From positions 1 through 6,091 of the forward strand of contig CAUZRD010000131.1 in NCBI GenBank assembly GCA_963582255.1: 6,091 nt of DNA, in the 5' to 3' direction. How positions within the stretch are numbered: position 1 is the stretch's first letter; each line of letters opens with the position of its first letter. A program made the translations under genes and the position numbers. The notes below the pieces were generated by a model. That model had not been told where the DNA came from, ran no database searches, and saw only the letters and a list, made by a program, of their open reading frames with translations. The stretch is from CAUZRD01 sp963582255. GTDB lineage: Bacteria; Pseudomonadota; Alphaproteobacteria; Rhizobiales; TMED25. This document shows, one piece after another, positions 1 to 5,751 of this stretch.

Positions 1-1
1 T

Positions 2-640
2 ATCGGCTATAATGTGGCAACCCACGGACAAAAATCATTCAACGGCGTTGCACTACTCTCTAAGCGCCCACTTGAGGATATTCGCCGCGGCCTACCGGGC
101 GAAGAGAGCGATGTGCAAGCTCGGTACATTGAAGGTGTAGTTTCGCTTTCAAGTGGTAGATCACTACGCATCGGTTGTCTTTATCTGCCAAACGGAAATC
201 CGACTGACAGTGACAAGTATCCCTATAAACTTGCCTGGATGGACAGGTTGATCACGCACGCACAAGATCTACTAAAATATGAAGAGCCCCTGCTACTAAT
301 TGGAGACTACAACGTTATTCCCGCCGACGAAGATGTGCATGATCCCCATGCGTGGACTGGCGATGCGCTGTGCCTTCCGCAGACGCGTCAAAGATTTCGT
401 GCACTTAAAAATCTTGGTTTTTATGACGCGTTTTATGCCTGTGATAGGCGTTCTGGACAATACTCCTTTTGGGACTATCAGGCTGGAGCATGGCCGAAGA
501 ATAATGGCATCCGCATTGATCACGTGATGATGTCACCTCATGCGATCGACCTCTTGCAAACGGCTTCAATCGAACGCCCTCAGCGCGGATCGGAAAAACC
601 GTCCGACCACGTTCCGGTAGTTGTAACACTAGACGACTAG
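2..640 (+). CDS. xthA: Exodeoxyribonuclease III, 3' part only (5' end outside window)
   Basis: This is an exonuclease III / AP endonuclease of the EEP (exonuclease-endonuclease-phosphatase) superfamily. The family trims 3' ends of duplex DNA and cuts at abasic sites in base-excision repair, in the cytoplasm. The frame is open from base 2, giving IGYNVATHGQK, the equivalent of the GYHVFYHGQK region of E. coli XthA. About 50-55 N-terminal residues, including the first metal-binding Asn and Glu, therefore lie to the left. Visible active-site elements are the Tyr of LYLPNG (codon 182-184), GDYNV at 302-316 with its Asp and Asn, RIDH with Asp at 518-520, and the terminal SDHVPV with the catalytic Asp-His pair at 605-610. 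KYPYKLAWM and YSFWDYQAGAWPKNNGIRIDH are typical of the alphaproteobacterial branch. The C-terminus is complete and ends in TAG. The GTG at base 14 is an internal codon, not the start. The gene converges with ilvD, and an AT-rich inverted repeat begins 8 bases after the stop. Confidence 0.95.
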   Translation: MGYNVATHGQKSFNGVALLSKRPLEDIRRGLPGEESDVQARYIEGVVSLSSGRSLRIGCLYLPNGNPTDSDKYPYKLAWMDRLITHAQDLLKYEEPLLLIGDYNVIPADEDVHDPHAWTGDALCLPQTRQRFRALKNLGFYDAFYACDRRSGQYSFWDYQAGAWPKNNGIRIDHVMMSPHAIDLLQTASIERPQRGSEKPSDHVPVVVTLDD

Positions 641-710
641 CGCAAAATATATTTAATCTTAATTATTATGATTAAATATTTGATTTAATGATATTAAATT
701 ATTTTATATT
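641..710. terminator. Very AT-rich block with two inverted repeats, possible xthA terminator
   Basis: These 70 bases contain only about 7 G or C, against roughly half in the flanking genes. A perfect 10-bp inverted repeat pairs 649-658 with 670-679 around an 11-base loop. A second pairs 683-689 with 693-699 around a 3-base loop. The sites share the ATTTAAT/ATTAAAT core, so they also form direct repeats. Because the block sits 8 bases after the xthA stop and between converging genes, a weak bidirectional terminator is the simplest reading. The stems hold almost no G-C pairs, so this is not a classical intrinsic terminator. Confidence 0.35.
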
Positions 711-785
711 TTAAAACGTACGACCTGACTTCCACTCATTAAGAACAGAGGAAACTTTTTCTATCTCACTGTCATCGAGCGCCAT
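711..785 (-). CDS. Possible small protein or gene relic downstream of ilvD (24 codons)
   Basis: I do not recognise this product. An ATG at 785 opens 24 codons ending in TAA at 711-713. The residues look protein-like: an acidic start (MALDDSE) followed by a helix-like stretch, SEIEKVSSVLNEWKSG, with hydrophobic residues spaced every three or four, then GRTF. The frame extends upstream to a possible GTG start at 800 and closes with TAG at 804-806. It follows the ilvD stop at 816 by about 30 bases on the same strand with no terminator between them, so it could share the ilvD transcript. There is no convincing ribosome binding site before either start. It could be a real small protein, the tail of a decayed gene, or chance. 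Its base composition (about 40% GC) differs sharply from the AT-rich block that follows it. Confidence 0.25.
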   Translation of the reverse strand: MALDDSEIEKVSSVLNEWKSGRTF

Positions 786-815
786 AAATGAAGCAAACAC
801 TAACTAAACCACGAA

Positions 816-2543
816 TTAAATATCAGCATAACAATCTGTTTCCGCTTTGCCGCCTGGATGGGTCACTGCACCTAATCGGGCACTACCAACCTGGCCAGCA
901 TATTTCCAGATAACTCCGCTGGAAAATTGCGATTCACGTGGCTTCCACTCCTTGTGACGACGCACCAGTTCAGCCTTGTCCAGCTCCACATCTAGCGTAC
1001 CTTTCTCAGCGTCGATAGAAATAATGTCGCCATTACGCAGTAGTGCAATAGGTCCGCCAACCGCAGCCTCAGGTCCGATATGACCGATGCAGAAACCTCG
1101 TGTTGCACCAGAAAAACGGCCATCGGTCACAAGTGCGACCTTTCCGCCCATTCCCTGGCCATAGAGTGCAGCGGTAGTTGCTAACATTTCACGCATGCCG
1201 GGACCACCAATAGGTCCTTCATAGCGAATGACCAGAACATCACCTTCCTCATATGTACGATTTTCAACCGCGGCAAACGCCTCTTCTTCTGAATCAAAAC
1301 AACGCGCTGGCCCACGGAAGACAAGTTCGTCCATTCCGGCTACCTTGACAATCGCACCGTCGGGAGCAAGCGAGCCCTTGAGGCCAACAACTCCACCGGT
1401 TGGGGTAATAGGATTTGATGCTGGGCGAACAACATCCTGACCGTCATTCCACTTAACCGACTCCATATTCTCTGCAATAGTGCATCCCGTCACCGTCAAG
1501 CAATCACCGTGCATAAAACCTTCATCCAAAAGGGTTTTCATCAATAATGGGATACCACCAGCTTCGAACATATCTTTTGCAACATAACGTCCACCTGGCT
1601 TGAGATCAGCGATATAGGGAGTACGCTTAAAAACCTCAGCGACATCAAACAGATCAAAATCTATGCCGCACTCATGGGCAATCGCGGGAAGATGCAGCGC
1701 TGCATTAGTCGAACCGCCAGAGGCTGCCACAACAGTCGCGGCGTTTTCCAGTGCTTTGCGGGTAACTATATCGCGAGGGCGAATATTATCTTTTAGCAAC
1801 TTCATAACCGTTTCACCGGCTGCCATGCAGAAACGATCACGAATTTGATATGGAGCAGGAGCACCAGCAGAATACGGCAGCGCCAACCCTATAGCTTCAG
1901 AAACCGTTGCCATTGTATTTGCTGTAAACTGGGCGCCGCAGGCTCCCGCTGAAGGGCAAGCTATCTGTTCAAGCTCGTCAAGATCCTCATCAGACATCTC
2001 ACCAACCGAATGACGCCCGACAGCCTCGAAAACATCCTGAATAGTCACGGGTTGACCTCGGAAAGAACCTGGCAGAATTGAACCACCATAAACAAACACT
2101 GACGGAACATTCAAACGCACCATAACCATCATCATACCAGGCAATGATTTATCGCATCCTGCCACCCCAACCAACGCATCGTAGCAATGACCGCGCATGG
2201 TCAATTCAACGGAATCAGCAATTACTTCACGACTAACAAGCGATGACTTCATCCCCTGATGACCCATCGCAATGCCATCGGTCACTGTAATCGTGCAGAA
2301 TTCACGAGGGGTACCTTTAGCCGCAACTACACCTGCCTTCACTGCCTGAGCCTGACGCATCAGCGCTATATTGCAGGGTGCCGCCTCATTCCAGCACGAC
2401 GCCACCCCAACGAAAGGTTGGTGAATCTGTTCATGACTGAGACCCATTGCATAGTAATAGGCACGATGGGGCGCACGCTCAGGCCCCTCCGTTACATGTC
2501 GGCTGGGTAAATTTGTTTTATCAATCAGTACTTTGGCGTCCAT
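816..2543 (-). CDS. ilvD: Dihydroxy-acid dehydratase, short [2Fe-2S]-type form (575 aa)
   Basis: IlvD converts 2,3-dihydroxy-isovalerate and 2,3-dihydroxy-3-methylvalerate to the 2-keto acids that precede valine, leucine and isoleucine. It belongs to the IlvD/Edd family and is cytoplasmic. Expected iron-sulfur ligands are Cys57 (ASCWNEAAPCN), Cys130 (AGCDKSLPGM) and Cys202 (CPSAGACGAQFTANTM). Lys132 is the residue carbamylated for Mg2+ binding, Asp89 lies in TVTDGIAMGHQGM, and the catalytic-base serine is Ser478 in TDGRFSGATRG. GGSTNAALH is at 276-284, and the protein ends in CYADI. Length and motifs match the roughly 575-residue form typified by Mycobacterium tuberculosis IlvD, not the roughly 611-616-residue E. 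coli/Brucella form. I chose the ATG at 2543 because MDAKVLIDK fits rhizobial homologues and AAGGA lies 5 bases upstream. An in-frame ATG at 2570 would add nine residues but has no good ribosome binding site. Paralogous sugar-acid dehydratases share this fold, but the match across the whole length favours IlvD. Confidence 0.93.
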   Translation of the reverse strand: MDAKVLIDKTNLPSRHVTEGPERAPHRAYYYAMGLSHEQIHQPFVGVASCWNEAAPCNIALMRQAQAVKAGVVAAKGTPREFCTITVTDGIAMGHQGMKSSLVSREVIADSVELTMRGHCYDALVGVAGCDKSLPGMMMVMVRLNVPSVFVYGGSILPGSFRGQPVTIQDVFEAVGRHSVGEMSDEDLDELEQIACPSAGACGAQFTANTMATVSEAIGLALPYSAGAPAPYQIRDRFCMAAGETVMKLLKDNIRPRDIVTRKALENAATVVAASGGSTNAALHLPAIAHECGIDFDLFDVAEVFKRTPYIADLKPGGRYVAKDMFEAGGIPLLMKTLLDEGFMHGDCLTVTGCTIAENMESVKWNDGQDVVRPASNPITPTGGVVGLKGSLAPDGAIVKVAGMDELVFRGPARCFDSEEEAFAAVENRTYEEGDVLVIRYEGPIGGPGMREMLATTAALYGQGMGGKVALVTDGRFSGATRGFCIGHIGPEAAVGGPIALLRNGDIISIDAEKGTLDVELDKAELVRRHKEWKPRESQFSSGVIWKYAGQVGSARLGAVTHPGGKAETDCYADI

Positions 2544-2548
2544 CTTGA

Positions 2549-2554
2549 TCCTTA
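2549..2554 (-). promoter_or_regulatory. ilvD ribosome binding site that decides the start
   Basis: Read on the minus strand this is TAAGGA, with the AAGGA core ending 5 bases before the ATG at 2543. It supports that start over the upstream in-frame ATG at 2570, which is preceded by TTAAGATTAA with no strong match to the anti-Shine-Dalgarno. Confidence 0.7.
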
Positions 2555-2617
2555 CACGAACATAATTCATTTAATCTTAAGCTACGGCATCATCTTAAAC
2601 CCATGGCGGCGCTAACT

Positions 2618-2654
2618 CTACGTACCAAGGACCTCCCGAGAGAGGGTACGCTAG
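2618..2654 (-). promoter_or_regulatory. Strong hairpin in the ilvD 5' leader
   Basis: On the minus strand CGTACC (2650-2645) pairs perfectly with GGTACG (2626-2621). The stem extends with CTA (2654-2652) against TAG (2620-2618) past a single bulged G at 2651, giving 9 bp in all. Inside, CCTC or CTC (2645/2644-2642) can pair with GAG(G) (2635-2632), making an inner stem-loop. Separately, AGATGAT at 2653-2659 is the exact complement of ATCATCT at 2589-2595. That pairing would enclose the hairpin but competes for bases 2653-2654. No U-run follows, so it is not an intrinsic terminator. It ends 74 bases before the ilvD ATG. Possible roles are an mRNA leader element, a protein-binding site or a dispersed palindromic repeat; I do not recognise a known riboswitch class. 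Confidence 0.45.
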
Positions 2655-2786
2655 ATGATCACCAAGGTATGAACGAGTGCAGCTTTGCAACATAACTCAT
2701 AAACCGCAGCAATGGGCCATTTTTACTACCTATAAAATGAAAGTTTGATAAAATTGTTGCAGAATCGTGACAGTTAAAATTACCAA

Positions 2787-2824
2787 ATCACAGCCGACCT
2801 ATCTTCGTCGGTGATGCAATCACC
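2787..2824 (-). promoter_or_regulatory. Two mutually exclusive hairpins downstream of valS: attenuator or valS terminator
   Basis: Read on the minus strand, hairpin A is GGTGAT (2824-2819), loop TGC, ATCACC (2815-2810), a perfect 6-bp stem. Hairpin B reuses the second arm: ATCA (2815-2812) pairs with TGAT (2790-2787), and CCGAC (2811-2807) pairs with GTCGG (2798-2794) around an 8-base loop, with a 3-base bulge CTG at 2793-2791. That makes 9 bp. The tail TTGGTAATTTT follows hairpin B and is U-rich but interrupted. A and B cannot form together. The simplest role for B is transcription termination after valS, since its stem begins 64 bases past the valS stop. The overlap with a branched-chain-rich reading frame suggests a regulated version of this. 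Confidence 0.4.
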
Positions 2825-2853
2825 AAAATCAATCTACTCAAACCAACCTTCAT
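2788..2853 (-). CDS. Candidate branched-chain leader peptide upstream of ilvD (21 codons)
   Basis: An ATG at 2853, 26 bases after the valS stop, opens 21 codons ending in TGA at 2788-2790. Nine of the 21 residues are Leu, Ile or Val. Codons 8-12 (2832-2818) encode Leu-Ile-Leu-Val-Ile without interruption (TTG ATT TTG GTG ATT). These are the end-products of the pathway in which ilvD acts, as expected of an attenuation leader peptide. The run overlaps the first arm of hairpin A, and the stop codon lies in the 3' arm of hairpin B. Against it, the ATG has no Shine-Dalgarno sequence. An internal TTG at codon 5 does have AAGG 5 bases before it and would give a 17-residue peptide keeping the whole run. 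I see no clear promoter before it, so transcription may come through valS. Chance cannot be excluded. Confidence 0.35.
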   Translation of the reverse strand: MKVGLSRLILVIASPTKIGRL

Positions 2854-2879
2854 AGATCAAACAGCCAAAAAGGTCACAA

Positions 2880-5624
2880 CTAGTTTACCGGTAATCTCTC
2901 AAGCACCGCTTGAAGTCGATCGCGCTGGCTAACCTCATCGGCACGACGTTCGCGCTGCGTTTCAACGACATGCTCGGGAGCCTTTTCCATAAATTTCTGG
3001 TTACCAAGTTTGCCATCAATTTTGGCAATCTCGCCATCGATCTTCACAATTTCACGAGTTAACCGCGCATGCTCGGCGGTTAGATCAATAATATCAGAAA
3101 GCGGAAGCGCAATGGTTGCCTCGCGATGGAGAAACTGAACCGAACCCTCTGGCACATAGCTTTGTGCACTGATCTCTCTGGCGCGAGACAGGTGGGAAAT
3201 GATTTCCCCATGGCGCTCCAAACGCACCTTGGTATTTTGCGATGCTCGCTGCACAATAATGGGAACACGAACGCTGGCCGGCACATTCATTTCAGAACGC
3301 ACCGAGCGAATTTCGTTAATAAGATCGATCACCCAATTCATTTCATCATCGGCCGCGCCATCGTGCGCATCCTGACATTCCGGCCAAGATGCTGTGATCA
3401 ACATGCTCTCGCGCACTGGTCCACCGGCTCCAAGACGGCCCCAGAGTTCTTCGGTGATAAAAGGCATGAAGGGATGCAAGAGTTTTAAAGCCTCATCCAG
3501 CGCCCAAGAGGCCGTCGCCCTAGTTTCATCACCAACAACATCCTCGCGCGCAAGACTAGGTTTAATCAGCTCAACGTACCAGTCGCAGTACACATGCCAA
3601 AGAAAATGATAGATAGCTCCGGCGGCTTCGTTGAAACGATAGGATTCGATTGCCGCCGTGACGTCTCTCGCAGCACTAGCAACTTCGCCAACAATCCAAC
3701 GGTTAACGGTCTGATCCACATTGACAGGATCAAATCCTGGCTTGCGAGCGCAGCCGTTCATCTCGGTAAATCGGGCTACATTCCATAATTTGGTTGCAAA
3801 ATTTCGATAGCCTTCCACCCGGTTGGTTGCCAGTTTAACATCGCGCCCCTGCGCGGCCATGGCGGCAAGCGTAAACCGAAGAGCATCAGCGCCATATTGA
3901 TCAATCAACCCCAACGGATCAATGACATTGCCCTTCGACTTCGACATTTTTTGGCCCTTTTCATCGCGAACAAGAGCGTGGATATAAACGGTATGGAAGG
4001 GCACTTCCGGCTTTCCGTTTTCATCATTCATAAATTGCAGCCCCATCATCATCATCCGGGCAATCCAGAAAAAGATGATGTCGAAAGCGGTAACGAGAAC
4101 GTCAGTTTTATAAAACTTTTTTAATTCGGCGGTGTCATCAGGCCATCCTAGAGTTGAGAAAGGCCATAGACCAGATGAAAACCAGGTATCAAGAACGTCA
4201 GAATCTCGGATCAATTCGACCGACCGTCCGTAATTCTCGCTTGCGAGCGCGTGCGCCTCGTCTTCACTTTGCGCAACAAATATCTGTTGATCAGGCCCGT
4301 ACCAGGCTGGGATTTGATGGCCCCACCAAAGCTGGCGTGAAATGCACCAGGGCTGGATATTACGCATCCATTCAAAATAGGTCTTCTCCCAGTTTTTAGG
4401 GATAAACTTGGTCTCGCCGGCTTCGACTGCTGCGATCGCCGGCTTGGCAAGCGTCGCCGCATCCACATACCATTGATCCGTAAGATACGGCTCTATAACG
4501 ACATTCGAGCGGTCTCCATAGGGCACCATATGGTTGTGATTCTCGATGACCTCGACCAGTCCCATACGCTCCAGCTCTTCAATAATAAGCTCTCGAGCCT
4601 CATAGCGATCAAGGCCGCGTAATGCATCTGGCACCAGATCATTGGACAGAAGATGAGCCTCATGATCAAGCACATTGATCATCTCAAGGTTATGCCGGCG
4701 GCCAACCTCAAAGTCATTGAAATCATGGGCAGGAGTAATTTTGACAGCACCGGAGCCTTGTTTGGCATCGACATAATCATCCGCAATGATCTTGATCTCG
4801 CGCCCAACAAGCGGAAGAATAACAGTTTCACCGACAATCTTCTTGTACCGCTCATCTCCGGGATGGACTGCAACCGCCGTGTCGCCAAGCATGGTCTCAG
4901 GCCGAGTGGTAGCAACAACAATGTAGTCACGCTCTTCCCACTCTATCGCGGTTCCGTGTTCATCGAAGGTTATGGGAAAATTATACGCCTTACCGTCTTT
5001 GAGCGGATAGCGCAGATGCCATAAATGTCCGTTCGTTTCAATTGGCTGGACTTCTAGATCCGAAATCGCAGTCTGAAACTTGGGATCCCAGTTGACGAGG
5101 CGCTTATCCTTGTAAATGAGGCCCGCGCGGTACATCTCCACGAATACCTTCAAAACCGCGCGAGAGAGCCCCTCATCCATGGTAAAACGCTCACGAGACC
5201 AGTCGCAGGATGCGCCCAGACGCTTTAATTGATTGATGATCGTGCCACCGGATTGTTCTTTCCACTCCCATACGCGTTCGATGAAAGCCTCCCGGCCCAT
5301 GTCGCTTCGGCTTGGCTCATGATTTTCCGCTAACTGGCGTTCGACAACCATCTGGGTAGCAATCCCGGCATGGTCCATTCCCGGCTGCCACAGAACATCC
5401 CTGCCCCGCATGCGCCAAAATCGCACCAAGATATCTTGAATCGTGTTGTTGAGGGCGTGGCCCATATGCAGACTGCCGGTGACATTTGGAGGAGGAATGA
5501 CGATGCAAAATGGTTCAGCATTGTCATTCAAACCCTCGCGTCCGGCGGCAAATGCACCAGATGTCTCCCAGGCATTGTAAATGCGGGGCTCTACCTCTTG
5601 TGGAAGATAGGTCTTATCGAGCAT
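2880..5624 (-). CDS. valS: Valyl-tRNA synthetase (914 aa)
   Basis: This class Ia aminoacyl-tRNA synthetase charges tRNA-Val with valine and hydrolyses mischarged Thr-tRNA-Val, in the cytoplasm. The N-terminal catalytic core carries PPPNVTGSLHMGHALNN, with the HIGH-type signature HMGH at residues 53-56. The inserted CP1 editing domain shows TTRPETMLGDTA at 239-250. The core resumes with WCISRQLWWGHQIPAWY, DVLDTWFSSGLWPF and the KMSKS loop at 559-563 (GQKMSKSKGN). An anticodon-binding helical domain follows (NRWIVGEV to FMPFITEELW). The last 73 residues (842-914) form the ValS-specific C-terminal coiled-coil arm with its NQKFMEKAPEHVV signature. All catalytic motifs are intact and the length is normal. 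I chose the ATG at 5624 because MLDKTY is the usual alphaproteobacterial start. The frame stays open to a TTG at 5660, adding 12 residues with no family support. Neither start has an obvious ribosome binding site. The gene lies 124 bases downstream of popZ on the same strand. Confidence 0.97.
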   Translation of the reverse strand: MLDKTYLPQEVEPRIYNAWETSGAFAAGREGLNDNAEPFCIVIPPPNVTGSLHMGHALNNTIQDILVRFWRMRGRDVLWQPGMDHAGIATQMVVERQLAENHEPSRSDMGREAFIERVWEWKEQSGGTIINQLKRLGASCDWSRERFTMDEGLSRAVLKVFVEMYRAGLIYKDKRLVNWDPKFQTAISDLEVQPIETNGHLWHLRYPLKDGKAYNFPITFDEHGTAIEWEERDYIVVATTRPETMLGDTAVAVHPGDERYKKIVGETVILPLVGREIKIIADDYVDAKQGSGAVKITPAHDFNDFEVGRRHNLEMINVLDHEAHLLSNDLVPDALRGLDRYEARELIIEELERMGLVEVIENHNHMVPYGDRSNVVIEPYLTDQWYVDAATLAKPAIAAVEAGETKFIPKNWEKTYFEWMRNIQPWCISRQLWWGHQIPAWYGPDQQIFVAQSEDEAHALASENYGRSVELIRDSDVLDTWFSSGLWPFSTLGWPDDTAELKKFYKTDVLVTAFDIIFFWIARMMMMGLQFMNDENGKPEVPFHTVYIHALVRDEKGQKMSKSKGNVIDPLGLIDQYGADALRFTLAAMAAQGRDVKLATNRVEGYRNFATKLWNVARFTEMNGCARKPGFDPVNVDQTVNRWIVGEVASAARDVTAAIESYRFNEAAGAIYHFLWHVYCDWYVELIKPSLAREDVVGDETRATASWALDEALKLLHPFMPFITEELWGRLGAGGPVRESMLITASWPECQDAHDGAADDEMNWVIDLINEIRSVRSEMNVPASVRVPIIVQRASQNTKVRLERHGEIISHLSRAREISAQSYVPEGSVQFLHREATIALPLSDIIDLTAEHARLTREIVKIDGEIAKIDGKLGNQKFMEKAPEHVVETQRERRADEVSQRDRLQAVLERLPVN

Positions 5625-5660
5625 AGGGCGTGCATCATTTCGGATAATAGGGACAATCAA

Positions 5661-5694
5661 ACTCGCGGGGTTATGCCTGCCAAGACGCGCGAGT
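5661..5694 (-). repeat. Inverted repeat in the popZ-valS gap
   Basis: A perfect 7-bp inverted repeat pairs 5661-5667 (actcgcg) with 5688-5694 (cgcgagt) around a 20-base loop. Transcribed on the minus strand it would form a GC-rich stem followed by TTGATTGT, 37 bases before the valS ATG. It could be an imperfect popZ terminator or an operator: its upstream arm overlaps the proposed valS -35 hexamer. Confidence 0.3.
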
Positions 5695-5697
5695 CAA
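5670..5697 (-). promoter_or_regulatory. Possible valS sigma-70-type promoter
   Basis: On the minus strand TTGACT (5697-5692) matches five of six -35 consensus bases. After a 16-base spacer, CATAAC (5675-5670) matches four of six -10 bases. A start near 5663 would leave a leader of about 40 bases before the ATG at 5624. Upstream, TATAAC (5709-5704) is a better -10 match but has no good -35 at the right distance. valS could also be transcribed from popZ. Confidence 0.3.
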
Positions 5698-5733
5698 CAA
5701 GCAGTTATAGGTTAATTCCTTTCGGAACAAATA

Positions 5734-5751
5734 TAAGTGCTAAATCACTTA
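5734..5751 (-). terminator. Weak hairpin overlapping the popZ stop codon
   Basis: TAAGTG (minus strand 5751-5746) pairs perfectly with CACTTA (5739-5734) around a 6-base loop, and TATTTGTT follows. The first TAA is the popZ stop codon itself. The stem is short, so termination would be partial at best. A small TTCC-GAAA-GGAA stem-loop lies just beyond it (5727-5716). Confidence 0.25.

Noticed and set aside
14..16. GTG at base 14 as the start of a short xthA.
   Set aside because: The frame continues to the left edge with residues (IGYN) that align to the family, so the gene starts outside the window.
2544..2570. Nine-residue N-terminal extension of IlvD from the ATG at 2570.
   Set aside because: No good ribosome binding site, and family members begin at the MDAK position, which has AAGGA correctly spaced.
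651..2580. A 12-base direct repeat (atttaatcttaa) at 651-662 and 2569-2580 that brackets ilvD, resembling the ends of an inserted cassette.
   Set aside because: A 12-base match is expected about once by chance in 6 kb, and more often in AT-rich sequence. There is no integrase, transposase or tRNA nearby, and ilvD looks native in composition.
2603..2725. Plus-strand palindrome aatgggccatt followed by a T-run (2711-2725), and the CCATGG palindrome at 2601-2606, considered as terminators or operators.
   Set aside because: The first has no room for a loop beyond a 4-bp stem and no plus-strand gene precedes it; the second is a 6-base palindrome expected by chance.
3126..3488. A 120-codon plus-strand frame inside valS.
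   Set aside because: Antisense to the conserved ValS C-terminal region, with His- and Arg-rich composition typical of a shadow; no supporting signals.
4653..5024. A 123-codon plus-strand frame inside valS.
   Set aside because: Antisense to the ValS editing domain, whose motifs are clear; no independent evidence of coding.
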